Positions 46,670 through 58,962 of a stretch of DNA of 64,000 nucleotides are shown piece after piece. Each line of letters starts with the position of its first letter. The first letter of the stretch is position 1. The DNA comes from Pseudisothecium myosuroides (Eukaryota > Streptophyta > Bryopsida > Hypnales > Lembophyllaceae): assembly GCA_951799445.1 (NCBI GenBank), contig OX637293.1, forward strand, positions 13,330,001-13,394,000. The letters are read 5' to 3'. The notes beneath the pieces were generated by a model, which saw only the letters and a program-made list of their open reading frames with translations, was not told the DNA's origin and did no database searches. The position numbers and the translations under genes were made by a program.

Positions 46670-49245
46670 TTGAAGATTTTGGAGTTACAAATGAATAAGC
46701 AAACTTTGCAGAAACAAAACAATGTGTTGCTGAAATGTTTTACATCTTCACACTCTATAATTTCTTGTCTCCCGATCCGATCATCTTTGATACCACACAG
46801 ACGGATTTGCTCGTATCCCCTTGTAACCATATAGGATTGAAAATTAACAAATTTCATATGTTTGTGTCATATTTCATGTGTTGGATTCTATCAATCAATG
46901 CGGAAGGTACACCCAAAATCGCACCCTGCCTAAAACCACCATCATTAATTTGTGTACATCTCCAAAATCAATATGTATGAATTTTGAAGAATCAATTTTA
47001 GAACATCTTCCCAAAAAACTTTGATCCTTCATACAATAACTTTTGCATACGGTATCCAAATGCCGGGTTCTTTGGTCCGTCGGAACCCCGTTTCACTTGG
47101 GAAGAAGCAAATATGAGAATTTGACCAGGCTAATAATAGTAAAGAGACACAAGGCACAGTAGCAGAGAGTGGCGGTTTTGGGGTACCCACGTTGGAGGAA
47201 TTTCAAAGTTGATTGAAGTCTTTCAACGATGTACTGATACGCCGATTCCACATGGCAGTCTGGGTGGGCGGGTGTGGGCACCTTACTGAAGAATTCATGC
47301 ACCGCTAACCTTTTTCTCATCTCCCCACCTCATAATGGCAAATGGCACCAAATTGATTAGAAGAGGTTCTGTTTAATGCCACTCACTCGTTACTGAAGAT
47401 GACACAAGTAATTAATTAGTTCACTTGATCGTCGCTTCTCAACCCGATCATTAGCATTGTTTGCGTTTCTCTGGTGACAAATGTTGTGATTATCCCCTTG
47501 GGGTGAATTTATCAACATTCTTGTTCAAAGTCCATTCATCAAGGTCTGAAATCCTGCCACTGATGGAACTTACAACATCGTCTCAATTGTGAAATATTAA
47601 AAGACTGGCACTTTAGGAACCTCAGAGATCTGAGACAGTCCAATTTTTAGAGCTTTGTGCATGGCATGTCACAATTGTGGCACTGGTGAAATATGCCATT
47701 TTAGCAAATACAATCGTTGATCGTCAATTCTGTTACTTTGGCAGAAATTCACGACATTGACAATTCCTCAGATGGGCAACTCGAAGCTAAAATCTCCAGT
47801 TTCTGCGGCTCTCCGAATCAGGCCGGTATAACGATTGATTTTGGGGGCTATTGACGATAACAATGCATTGATGCTGAAGGCTCCTGATCTCAATAACCTG
47901 CATGGTAGTACTAGACTGCGGCTCCGGAGTGCCTGAAAAATCTCCGGACTGCTCCTGTTCTGCTCTAGAGTGCAGCAGAGGAATCCAAGGCCAATGGCCA
48001 CCCAATTCTGTGGAATTTCACTTGAATTGGTACGAAATTGAGCCCAAACTTCCAATTTTCAACACCCAACAATGAAAAGAGTATTCTGCCTCTTGGATTG
48101 TCTTGTGGAGAACTTCCAGCCCTCCTGAATAATGTTATGTATGGCCCCAGGCTAGGACAACCCTCCTGGGTTACGAAATTGAGCAACGAGGAGCTGAAGA
48201 TGGTTTTCGTATTTTTGATTGTCTCGGCTGCGGTCCAATCTTGTAAGTCCCTGCTGCAAGTGACTCATCATCTTCATGTTGCCTTGTTTAACCTAATTGT
48301 GCTGATAAGTGGACGAATGTGCATGATGAGCTCACCAGAGGTTTTATTTTTGGCGATTTTGGAATGATGGGCTCTCATCCACTCAATCGACTGTCAGCTC
48401 ATGATGTTTAGAATATCACGGACAGACCTGTTACACTCGTTTACAAAATGTAAGAAGGGACTCAACGAGGGGGGAAACGATGAAAGAAACACTCAAGCTT
48501 AGGTGTGATACCCATTTCAAGGACATGTAGATAAGCATCAGATAAGGTCCAGGCAGTGTTATGACGCTTCACCTACAACTGCAGTTGAAAGAATAAGAAG
48601 CGGAGATACTTAAATGAGTTAGAGAAGTGCTAAAAAGGACGTCATTGATGCTTCCCATAAAAAGTCCCTGTGCATTGAGAACCTTCGCCTTATCAAGTCA
48701 TCTCGTATCACCTACACTACTGCGAGTCAGGATACAAGCTCACAATGGTTCAACCTATGAGCTGCACACAAACCCTGCACAAGGAACTACCATCCTTCCC
48801 AATTCAGCTACATGAAAACCAAAGTCATCTACTCAGGATAGCAACTAAAAAAACCGGCTTAAAGCCAAGCTGAGCATGATATCCACACAGCCAAGGCAAA
48901 ACAAGGTCATAGTCGTTAAAATGGCACGTTCCAATGCATCATCATTGCGGAATTCAAGTGCACAGACACTAGGATTAGAATATTAAATTTGAGGTATCTG
49001 AAACTGCATCAATTTCACTCAATAAATCTGCCACCTTAACAAATATGAAGCTCAACCTAAAACTCAGCAAAACAAACCAAAAGCTCTGCTCGCACGTTTC
49101 CAAATTCCCGCTCAAGAAGACACAACCCAAACATCCCAAGTAATCGAAACATAGCTTATATTATGAAAACCAAAAAGAATATACAGAACCTAACAAAACT
49201 GCTTCCACCATTCACTGGTTCCCAAACCCCAAACCCCTACAAACC
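46670..49245. other. intergenic, no gene recognised
   Basis: Mixed composition. The 47750-48430 stretch is somewhat GC-richer with overlapping frames on both strands, but no frame shows a domain or clear splice structure, so none is annotated. The last part (about 49150-49245) is the likely 3' UTR of the C2-domain gene. Confidence 0.45.
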
Positions 49246-51765
49246 CTACAAACCCCTGCCCCATTGGTTATTATACGGAGCCTGAGGGTACCCAGCAGGC
49301 GGGGCCTGAGGATAAGCAGGCGCCCCGTAGTAAGCAGGCTGCTGCGGGGCGACGTACGCCACCGGTTGCGGAGGGTACGCCGGCTGCGGCGGAGCTTGAT
49401 AAACAGGAACAAAAGCTTGAGGAGCCACAGGAGCACAGTAGGGGGCTGCTTGCGGGTACGGCGCCGGAGCCTGCTGCGGTGGGTAGTGGTGGGAGTGGGA
49501 GTGGCTAGGGGCGCCGTATGCCGGGGCGGGGTAGCACGCTGGGGGTGCGGGCACGCCATAGGTAGAGGCTTCCTGCTTACCGGGTTTCTGCACGCGGGGA
49601 GTAGGATAGGTGAGTCAGAAAATCTTGAAAACCAAAACTGTCACTAAAATACTCTACTTCATGTTTGTCCTACTAGCGCATGCAACAAGAATTTACCAAA
49701 GTCACACTATTTTTAAATTGGTGTAGGTTAGGTTGGATATCATACGAATTTCTACAAAAATTTGACATTCTAATTCATTTGACAATGATTAGTGCGTGTG
49801 TGATATTGTAAACCCTCCATTCACCACTCAATAAGGGAGAGAGCAGTCCCATTCATCATACATAAGCAAGTGAACTTTGAACTTTTTCCTACAATAATCT
49901 AGAAACTTGTGTAATGTGTACATTATCTTCAATTTTACACATTTATTCTCTCCATGTTAAGTTAAAAATCAATTGCAAAAAACTAATGATCATACATTAA
50001 GTAATTTTACACTTAGTAGAAAGCAAAGCCTACAAGTTTGGTCAATGGAATCCCAAATGGTCTCTATGGTTACTAATTTACAAAAGTCACTTTACTTATG
50101 ATGGATTTAAATTAGTGTAGGCTAAACTAGTATTGCATTTGACCGATTTCCACAAAAATATAACGTATTTTAGTGATGCTTTGGTAAATTAGAGTCACCC
50201 ACAGTAATAGGACAAATCAAGGTACGTGGAATGGAAAGCTCATTTTGATAAATAGAAAGCTCTCTTTGAGAGTACCAGTAACTGTGGTGATTCCTTTCAA
50301 CTTTTTTTAATAATTTGATTATGTAGGGAATGCTTCTTTTGTTTCTATTAGCTAATTAAAAGACCTAGAAATCAACTTAACAATTCATTTCAATCCCATT
50401 TCAAATCCCATAGATACAGAAGTGCACACGAACTAAGGTATTCAGAGTTTAAAGTTTATTGAAAGGTTCATGCCGTTATGACAATACTCGGCGCATTCTG
50501 AACGTGCAAAGTTGGAGGTAAGTAGTTGAGTGACTTTGGGGTTTTGACAAATAATCTATTAAAAATTAATATACCAGTAGTAAAGAAGCAGGAGATCGCC
50601 TCTTGTAAATTTCCGAAAGGCAGGGTTATAAAAACTTACAGCTTTACCACCGGCAGCATAGTGCAAAATCAACTTCAACACCCCAGCGGATTTCCCAGTG
50701 GAAGCATTCGTCAGTTGCCATTGGGAGTCGTCATATCCACCGTCAATCACCTTGTTCAGCAAAATCCTGCAATTGGATGATGAATTCAACCATTATTTAA
50801 CCACCCTAAAAAATTAAATTACACTTACTAGAGACGCAAAGAATGATCATGAGAAATTGTAAGAAATTGGCACATTTCCTCAGATCTAAAATAGTCCTAA
50901 TCATTAGAGTTCTATGCACAGGACTGTTACAACTTAACACTTCGAAACAGGCTCCCAGACCTGCCATTTCGAACGATCAACACTTGTGTGACCATTCGAA
51001 CATGTATTAAACTAGGCCTAGTTTCATAAATGCACAGATTTTCTTACTTGGTGCTGCCAATGTAGTCATCACGTTCGATTGTATTACTGTTCCATACACT
51101 AGCATTTACTTCACGAAGACCTTCGATCAAGGCTAACTTGAAGGTTTCGTTGAACGATGGGTTCCTGCCTCCATCTGTCGGTAGAGGAACAAAAGTTACT
51201 AATGAACTCAACACCCACAGAAAAAGCACACACTGACATCAATGAAGCTCCTATTTCTTGCTCTATTACTGTGCTAATTGAGTGCGGTAAAAAATTCATA
51301 AAATTTAAAAGAAAAACCGTATCACACCTGTGTCGGTACGGGTGCGAAACTTCTGTCCGGAGTAGTCGATAACAACATAAGGATCTTGCCTGCTGAACCA
51401 CTCCTTGTCACTTAAGTTGTAACACCCCACAACTGCACACACAAAAAACAAACATTTATAAGCAGCGTGTTCGGCAACGTGGAGACAATAAACTGAACAC
51501 TCAGACCTCTTCACAATGACCTTGAACTCTAAAACGATATTCTGGAACATCTTGCATAAGTCACACTATTACCGACAGAAGCACATATTCAAACTATGCC
51601 AAAGTCAATTTTTTCTGGGACTCCAGGGTGCATTTCAAAACCATAAAACAAAGTATCAAGTCGGCAAACAAAAAGTAGTAGAGCGGAAAGCATTTGTGAT
51701 GAAGCCTTACTAGTCATATCTAGCGTTTGACCTTGTACACTATGGGCTTTCTGTGGGTACGCCAT
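49246..51765 (-). CDS. C2-domain protein with Pro/Tyr-rich tail (SRC2-like)
   Basis: Five coding exons: 51765-51711, 51432-51328, 51174-51048, 50766-50640 and 49587-49246. All introns are GT-AG and the frame stays open for 251 residues. Residues about 12-130 form a single C2 domain, a calcium- and phospholipid-binding beta-sandwich. Candidate calcium ligands are Asp35 (RQDPYVVIDY), Asp54 (before GGRNPSFNETF) and Asp89/Asp90 (ERDDYIGSTK). From about 137 the tail is rich in Pro, Tyr, Ala and His, with repeated YP/PP units such as YPPQ and AYPQAPP. This architecture matches plant SRC2-like and elicitor-responsive C2 proteins, thought to bind membranes during stress signalling. The start is the ATG directly before the C2 domain. 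The specific subfamily is uncertain. Confidence 0.88.
49686..50210. repeat. direct repeat inside the last intron of the C2 gene
   Basis: About 49690-49790 and 50085-50200 share an order of blocks (AAAGTCAC, TTTAAATT.GTGTAGG, ATTTC.ACAAAAAT). They are diverged, with a related piece near 45960-45990. This is probably an old transposon in two copies. It does not disturb the splice sites. Confidence 0.4.
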
Positions 51766-52330
51766 CTTGCAAACCCCTGGCACCTCTTCACAAAATATGA
51801 AGCTTCTCCTGGGAAGCGTTCTGGAGCACAAACAAAACCTAGCTAGTAAGAAAAGAACAGAACACCGATGGAAGCAGCGAAAACCACGTACAAAGCAGTG
51901 TCACTAAGGCCTTCGGATGCAACTGCTTGCAACGACGCAAGAAACAGCAAAGAGACTGAAAACTTAAATGTAAACCTGTCTCAGAGAAGCGCTAGCTAGC
52001 TTTGTTCTTCAGCAATGGAAGAAGAGAGATCCAACTTAAAAATGAAATAGCTGAAGCAACCAAGCGCAGCAAATGAGCGGTGAAAGACGCGGAGGAGACG
52101 GAGACTGAAGTGCAACTGTTTGCTGAGCGATCAGTTGAAATTAAATTTCTGAAGACGAAGATGGAGATGACTATTATAAGGTAACAAATCATGAAGTGGA
52201 AATCGTGTGAGGATCCAGCCGACTGAACCGGAGACTCGCCAATGCAAGTGCACTGCTGCGTTGTTGCACAACTTGGAAGAGTTAATCTTGCCGGTTACCA
52301 CCTAAACCTTTTTTTTTAAACTGATAGTGC
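51766..52330 (-). promoter_or_regulatory. 5' leader and promoter of the C2 gene
   Basis: GC-moderate sequence upstream of the ATG. A TATA-like TTATAATA (minus strand, about 52170-52180) lies about 400 bp upstream and would place a start site near 52150. A 5' UTR intron is possible but could not be fixed. Downstream of that TATA-like box there is purine-rich leader sequence. Confidence 0.35.
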
Positions 52331-52572
52331 ATATTTTTTCCTTCCATCTTTGTACATGTACATTATTTATTTCCAAATTCTCCTAATTGGTTAGTGTTTT
52401 ATAGATTTGAGCATCAATTTGGATAAATATGAAGTTATTTGGACAAAAAAATGTCCCAAAGCATTGTGTTAGTCACCCTAAATATGGACATTCAAGATTT
52501 GAGGAGTTACGGACGTCGAAGTGTAAAAAACATCCAATGAATGCACATATCCAATGATTTTGTTTTGGAACA

Positions 52573-52720
52573 TTAACCCCAAAAGGATGTGGTCCCCATG
52601 ACCAAGGTAGTCAACAAAATACTTTGATTATTGGACCAACAAGTGCATTCTTTGTTTCTACAATCAATAGTAAAGTCATCCATCAGACTTTTTAGATCCA
52701 CAACATCTTTACAGGGTTAA
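52573..52720. mobile_element. short TTAA-type MITE, 148 bp
   Basis: Begins TTAACCCCAAAAGGATGTGG and ends CAACATCTTTACAGGGTTAA. The termini pair imperfectly (CCC...GATG / CATC...GGG). Its body is not obviously like the larger families, so it may be a deletion derivative. Confidence 0.6.
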
Positions 52721-53071
52721 GCTTTCAGTGCTCTCCTTACATTGGCAATTTTATAGAGTATGTAAGTCATATAGGCCAAAATCCGTTATAAGAGCAATAT
52801 ACTGCGTAGTAAAAAAAACTCTACCTATCCATCTTAGAATTTGATTACTTTTTGTTGATTAGCTTGGTAATAAAGCCCCGCGGCAACAATTCTTGAAACA
52901 AAGAATGCACCTCTTGATTTTTAGAATCGGAGCATTTTGGTGACTACCTTGGGCATAGCAAAGAATATTTCTAGCAATGTGCAACATTTTCAAAGTTTTT
53001 TTGTTTACGGAATGGGTACTTTGAGTACAAACTGCACTGCAGCAGTGTACCGCGGCTTTTGAGATAAGGCA

Positions 53072-53263
53072 ATGACAGAGTTGCAGAGCATCCGCGTTGA
53101 CTTGCTCGCCAACTTGCTGCACATGGCTGTCTTCAGAGTTCAGACGTTGGCCACTGATCGCTTGAATCCAGGAACTGGAGCCTTAACTGTCGGTACACGG
53201 CAACTTCTGACGACTGCCATTGACTATTTTGACAAAGAAATCGGTAGGACTGACGGGCGGTAA
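53072..53263 (+). CDS. small hypothetical ORF or captured exon
   Basis: A 63-codon ORF with balanced codon use in an AT-rich setting (TELQSIRVDLLANLLHMAVF, ...RQLLTTAIDYFDKEIG). An in-frame TGA lies just upstream of the ATG. It has no recognised domain and no evident splice partner. It could be a short gene, an exon fragment of a lost gene, or chance. Confidence 0.3.
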   Translation: MTELQSIRVDLLANLLHMAVFRVQTLATDRLNPGTGALTVGTRQLLTTAIDYFDKEIGRTDGR

Positions 53264-53340
53264 ATCATGAATGCCCGACACAAAATAAGTAATGGGGAAT
53301 CGGTAAACATTTTGAATGAAAAATCTAAAATTTTCTAAAA

Positions 53341-53380
53341 TCTAAAAATAAATAAAAATAAAAATAAAAATAAAAATTTA
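53341..53380. repeat. (AAAAAT)n low-complexity run
   Basis: Tandem AAAAT/AAAAAT units over about 40 bases. Confidence 0.9.
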
Positions 53381-54242
53381 ACGTTTATTTGTGGGAAAAC
53401 ATGGGTGTCTCTTAGAGCGTGTAGTTTTAAAATCTTATTTATTTTGCTATTTTTTTCTTTTCTGTTTGAAATTGGGTGTACGTGCCAGTGAAGAAGAATG
53501 AGGGGCAGCGTTTAATTTTGGTTTTCATGTAGGAGGCAGAACATGCCACCTTGAAATGCAAGTGGGTAGGAACAATCAATCATTTAATACTAGTTTTTTT
53601 TATGCACAATTTTTTGCCATTTGGCTATAGCCCAAAAACATTCTAATAGTTAAACTGATAGCCATTCTTGAAATATTGTTGTATTTCAAGACAAATAGCG
53701 TATTTGCACCTAGGTATTACCTAATTTTGATATAGGTATGGCCAATTTATTGTATACCCAATTATACTCATGAGTATTGAAGAAATAGGTGGCTTCTTCA
53801 CCAAAATGATAATAAAAACATTGTTTTATACACCATATATCGTAAATGTTGGGTAGAATAGGCACCTTTTTGTTGAAAATTATATTTTTCCAAAAAAATC
53901 CAATTTAAAAGATGCTAATAGTAAATTATTTGCCAATACTCTTTTTTCTCACCACACAAAAATTTTGGTTTTTGAAAAAAATCCTTACAATTTTGGCATC
54001 TATATTTACAAGTATTTTCTACTGGCCCTACTTTACAACTACAGTATGTATTTTTGTCCATAGTGTTTATCTACCATTTATAAACTACATCCAAATTTTG
54101 GTGAATCCTATATTTATTGGTTATCTTTTTGACAATTTCATCCAAATTTTTTTCCCTATTTTATAGAGGGATAATGGGTAAGATTATAGCAGAAATTGGC
54201 CAATAAAAAATGACATAAATTGGGCCAAAGGACAGATGCTAG
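53381..54242. other. intergenic, no gene seen
   Basis: Strongly AT-rich. The 84-codon ORF at 53912 is Phe/Ile-rich and has the composition of a chance frame. Confidence 0.55.
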
Positions 54243-54465
54243 TTAATCCTTGAACGCCGGGCTAGTGACCGTGGAAATCATCCCTTTTAGCACTGTATGA
54301 CATCATCTACTTTGAAAAAACCAAAAGTACTCCCTGGAGGTCAAACTACTATTCATGATTTCTACACAAAATTTTGAGGATGAATAGTTGCAATTTTGTC
54401 CTACACAGAAGGACTCTCTATCATTCATCGACTAGAAAATGGCCGCGGCGTCCTTTATGGGTTAA
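54243..54465 (+). mobile_element. TTAA-type MITE, about 225-bp family
   Basis: Begins TTAATCCTTGAACGCCGGG and ends GCGTCCTTTATGGGTTAA. The interior retains GTGACCGTGGAAATCAT, GTCAAACTACTATT and GGATGAATAGTTGCAATTTT, all diagnostic of the family. An older copy than 28124. Confidence 0.82.
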
Positions 54466-56514
54466 TTGACCTCCTTGGTAAGTCCTCCTCAGGAATTTCT
54501 TAAAAATTCAGATTGAAACCCACAGGACTTCATTCTTCAATTTTTGAAGGATTTTTCTATTCAAACCTATTTTTTAGTGAACGAATCATCTTCTGCCTAC
54601 TTATCGAGAATCTCATCACTTGATGACAACGACTTTCAAGCACCCCGTGTTTGAAATTCCGAGTGACACTATTTCAGAGCTACACTGAAGAGAAGAAAGA
54701 GAGTACTCCGTACTTGCTTGACGGATCTGCCACCGTGCCACGCCTTTTACTTTTTATTTTAGAAAACGATGAGCCGTATAAATCCTATCGGACGAGCAAC
54801 AAGCGGTAAGAAAATTAAGGTCCCACTCGTCCGATGAATTCGGACGAACTGAATCTGAACTGCCGGATCGAAGCTGAAGGTATGATTTGGTTGGAAACTT
54901 CACTGGCAAGATCGATCAGTGAGCGTTCCTCTTCTTCTCGATCTCTCAATCAGCATACTTCCATTCCATTCCATTTTTGAGGACAGTGTTCGTTCAGCAT
55001 GTTGGTGGGTTCAAGACTTCAAGTGACAGGCTATGATCGAAAGGGTAGTTTTCCTTCGCCTATCACTCCTGGTTTTGTTGGTGCCTTCTTTACTGCTACA
55101 TTTGCAGCAGCAATCCAATCCGGCATTTCGCGATACATAGCTATATAGCCCCTGGGGTACGTAAATGCAAGCCAAGGATTCGAACAGAGGATTGCCTTCT
55201 ATTTGAGCTTTGGCATTTCGGAACTAGTTTGCTTCTGATTCGTACGTGCTGATCACTGAAGGTTCTTGCGGTAAAGTTGTGATCGATTTTCTAATGGCGA
55301 GAGCTAGCTCTAAAAACTAGAATTTGGAATCGATTTGTGGTCAAGATGGGGTGAGTGACAAAAGGTGCCAGTCTGTTCAAATTTCGCAATTTCATCTAAT
55401 ATGGTCGAGTAGTCTTTCCATATTCCACTGAACATAATGTCAATGCAGGAGAGTTTTGCTGTCGTGGCTTCCTTCAATTGGTTAAGGAGAGGCAGATTAA
55501 GACTGATAACGCTCACTGCGGACTTTGTGCAAATTTCCAACAGGGTCGGTATGAAGTAGAAATTTCATTGGTTTGGGAGTGAGAGAAATCTTAGAGAAAT
55601 CTTTGCTACTACCAACCGGTATTAACTTACTTAGTGAATGCGGATTCACCTAACATATTCTAAATGTAGGAGACTTTTACCTTTGTGGCATGTTTTGATT
55701 GGTTAGGCACTTAGGCAATCAAAGAAGTCAAACACTCAACTCTCCTATATTGACATTATGTCCAGTAATTACAAAGCAGGCCAAGTCATCAAAAATAATC
55801 GCAGGTTAGAACCAACCTCGCCACCCGCAGCTCAGTAGGTCCTAACCTGCGATTACTTTTGATAACTTGGCCTGCTTTGCAATTACCTAGTCCATTATAT
55901 TGGCTTTGAACCTCCAGATAGTATTCGTTGCTTCTAGCCCTGCCTTGGGTTGTGCTCATCAGCCTCCCCGTCACTGTTCTCTTGTGCTCTATATTACCGA
56001 AAAAGAGTCCTAAACTCCTAATTAACAGAGAGAAGCTAAGCTTAGTTAGCAGAAGTGGATTCGAGACTGGCTGAAGCACGTTTGGAAATTTATGTACAGT
56101 ACAGTACAGGAGAAAGTTAGGCCTTTAGATTCAGAGCTTCTTGTTAAGTGGGTAATTTCTTTAGCTCGCATAAGCGTACGATGCAGCAACAGCAGATCAG
56201 TTGGAAGCCTTGACACAATGCAAATTTTATTCCCAGGTGTTTCTATTGATCACCCACCTGCTAACGACTCTCCGGCTGGATATCTATTACGTATGGGGCA
56301 ATGCCTAAGGAGGAGGGGATTGCCTGACATAAACTACTCGCAAGAAGGATGAACATCCGGGATGAAACTTGGACTTTGGATGAGAAAGTCGTATTGCTCG
56401 ATTATGTGAGCAAAACCATGTATTCGCACATTACAACCTGTCGAACTTGATTTTGAACAAGAACCCGCCCGCAAAATCAATGGGGGATTTTCTGGGAGTG
56501 GTTTACGGAATATA
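54466..56514. other. intergenic with hairpins, no gene recognised
   Basis: Somewhat GC-richer from about 54560 to 56500, which suggests the remains or 5' part of a gene. A 49-codon frame from 55000 (MLVGSRLQVTGYDRKG...) and others show no known domain and no splice structure I could confirm. Confidence 0.4.
55432..55885. repeat. two adjacent hairpin-forming inverted repeats
   Basis: 55432-55455 (ACATAATGTCAATGCAGGAG...) pairs with 55738-55761 (...CTCCTATATTGACATTATGT). Directly beside it, 55766-55809 pairs with 55842-55885 as an almost perfect 44-bp stem with a 32-base loop (stem core GCAAAGCAGGCCAAG-like). They may be foldback MITEs or, if transcribed, small-RNA precursors. Confidence 0.6.
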
Positions 56515-56810
56515 TTAACCCTCAAAGGTTTATGGGAGAACGGTATGAATGTAATGATCATGTATTTGACTCTTAAAGTACCAATTATGTATTAGACGAC
56601 CGATGAGCCGTGCTAGCGGCGAATAGGGTATCGTACAGAACCGGTTGTACATTTTTCAATCACAACCTTTGATCTTCATGATCCAAGGGTGTAGGAAGCA
56701 AGTTAAAAGGAAAGAAGTTTATGAGTTGCAACTTGTATTGGCAATGGTGACATGTTGCCAATGGGACAATGCCACGTTAGTGTTGAAAAAGTCAACAACT
56801 GGTTATGTAC

Positions 56811-56975
56811 TCAAATATGTCAGAAAAAGACATCATTGGATTGATTCTTCAACAATTAGAATATTTCACTTAGATGTCACTTTCACAAATAATCCCTATC
56901 ATGCTCAAATATGGCACCATAGAATACACATAGAATATGTGATCATTTTTGGAGCTTCTAAGAGATGTTTGTAAA
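56811..56975 (+). repeat. dispersed repeat, matches 59894-60045
   Basis: Shares AAAAAGACATCATT.GATTGATT, GATGTCACTTTCACAAATAAT and TTTTTGGAGCTT.T.AGA with about 59894-60045 in the same orientation. The 59894 copy starts immediately after the TTAA element 58963-59893. No coding function is supported. Confidence 0.6.
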
Positions 56976-56999
56976 TTCTCTTATATTTGTACAAGATAG

Positions 57000-57390
57000 A
57001 AGTTTTAGAAGTTTTCTTTACAAAATTCTATAGTTTAAGGAGTATAGGTATGTTTGATCTAAAAAAACAACTATTCCAATTCAAATAATGACGTGTCAAA
57101 AACGACTTGAATAAATAAGAAAAATATAAATTTAAAAAAATTTATCATTAAAACTTAACATCTTTTACATTGAAGAGAAAACCGTTCTTGTGAAAATTAT
57201 GCATAATGAATTATCTCTAATCAAGCTTAGAGGAGATTTTCAGTTTTTTGGTTTTAATCATTGGTTAGTCTAGTAGTTCCAAATGTGTGGATTTTTTACA
57301 ACTTTTGTTCGAAAACCATCATTCAATTACTCTTCTAAGTTGTATTTTATTATATTTCTTCACAATTTTGGAAATTTGAACTACTCCTTT
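57000..57390 (+). repeat. dispersed repeat related to 940-1330
   Basis: Shares TTCTATAGTT.AAGGA, TTCTAAGTTGTATTTTAT and TTCACA.TTTTGGAAAT with 940-1330 in the same order. The family is unknown. Confidence 0.45.
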
Positions 57391-57500
57391 GGATTTTCCC
57401 CCAAAAGGTTATAACATGATTAATTAAAAACTACCATTTTCAATGGAAAACAAAAGAATGAAAACAAAATTAGTTTTGGAATTCAAATATAGGATCTTGT

Positions 57501-57739
57501 TTAACCCTGAAGCGCTCTGACGTCCATTTTCTGGACGATGAACAGAAGGCTTTAAGGCACTCTGTAGTCCAACCAACTTCTCATTCATCCAATGTAATAC
57601 TTGAATCTAGAAAAGACAACCTTCCTTAACAACCACATTCTTAAAATTCCGGTAAATGATATTTTTGTACAAAGATGTAAGCAAAAATGTGCAAAAATGT
57701 GCAAAAATTCAAAAAAGGGTTGAGGCGTTTAGGGGTTAA
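57501..57739. mobile_element. TTAA-type MITE, 239 bp, distinct interior
   Basis: TTAACCCTGAAGCGCTCTGA at the left, GAGGCGTTTAGGGGTTAA at the right. An internal short palindrome reads GACGTCCATTTTCTGGACG. The ends fit the TTAA elements, but the interior does not match the other copies. Confidence 0.7.
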
Positions 57740-58962
57740 CAATACTAGGAGAATGTATGGAGTTTTTTTCTATGTTAATTTTGTAGATGAAAAGATTATA
57801 GCATTTGAGGGAAAAAAAAAGATGTTTCTACAAGGTCCCCAAAAGAATCAACAAACTTTGAAAATAAAAAACCACTTAGTTCCATTCATTAATAAAACTT
57901 TAAGTAGGAAGAGGTATGAGACAATTTAAACAAATTACTAAATTGCTAATAGGGTCATTGCAAGAAAGAGTGTCCGTTTTTGTTCCACTTTGGCCGTTTT
58001 CAGTCTTTTCTAGGGGAGTACTATAAAATTAGAGAATTTTTTTTAAATATTAAAAATGCGATACATGTATACACATGTAAGAAGAAGGTACCCTATGAAG
58101 GAAAAGCTAAAAAAATTGTCTAAGTAGGAGAACTAAAAAAGTGCATAATTGCCAGAAAATAGATATTTTGACGTTTTAATTTTTTTTAAATAGGAAAAAC
58201 AATTTTTGAAGAAACTAAAAATTGGGCATTTGGAAAGGCTTTTTGGTAGAGACATTTCACTAAAATAATGATCTTCAATGTTCAAAATTGTGCACACACG
58301 GGAGCCCTATTTGCATGAACATACGTTGAGGACATAAAATAAAATATTTTAAAATTTCCCTTTGGATAAACATGACTTCCTACTATGAAAATAGAACATA
58401 AAAATTTCAGCTTTAGATCATTAAATTTAAGGACTTTATAGTACTTAAAACCCCTAAAACTCAAGACGTGACATATTAATTTAATTGATTTTTAAATATT
58501 GAATGATTTATTTTAGTTTTTGAAAAATATGAGATATGATTAGACTGAAGACAAACATCTCCATTAAAAATTTAAAGTTCATGCAAGTCATGCTTCAAAA
58601 GTTATCACAAAAAAAAGCTTCGGCACTCCCCTTGTAACAAATAACCAGTACCACTCTTTTTTGTAATAACCCAATAATTCTTATATGAAATTGAAAAATG
58701 CCGAACTAAATAGTTGTTGCAATTTAGACTAGTAATCTTAAATAAGTTCACCTTTTGTTTTGAAGAATTGGAAATTGAATAAAATAAAAGATATTACATG
58801 TTATTTTTTCTACAAGGTACCGCATCAAGGGTACTATAACTACTTGCATAACAAAAAATCTTTATATAGTTTTTACTTTACTTGACAACATTGAATGTAA
58901 AAATTTTCCTTGTAAAAATTGACCTATCAAGACATTTGACTCCTTAAGTACCAATTATGTTC
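57740..58962. other. intergenic, no gene seen
   Basis: AT-rich with scattered short ORFs only. No structure beyond homopolymer runs was noted. Confidence 0.5.

Noticed and set aside
47768..48367. Overlapping frames of about 70-110 codons on both strands
   Set aside because: No domain, no splice structure and comparable openness on both strands, so none is called as a gene.
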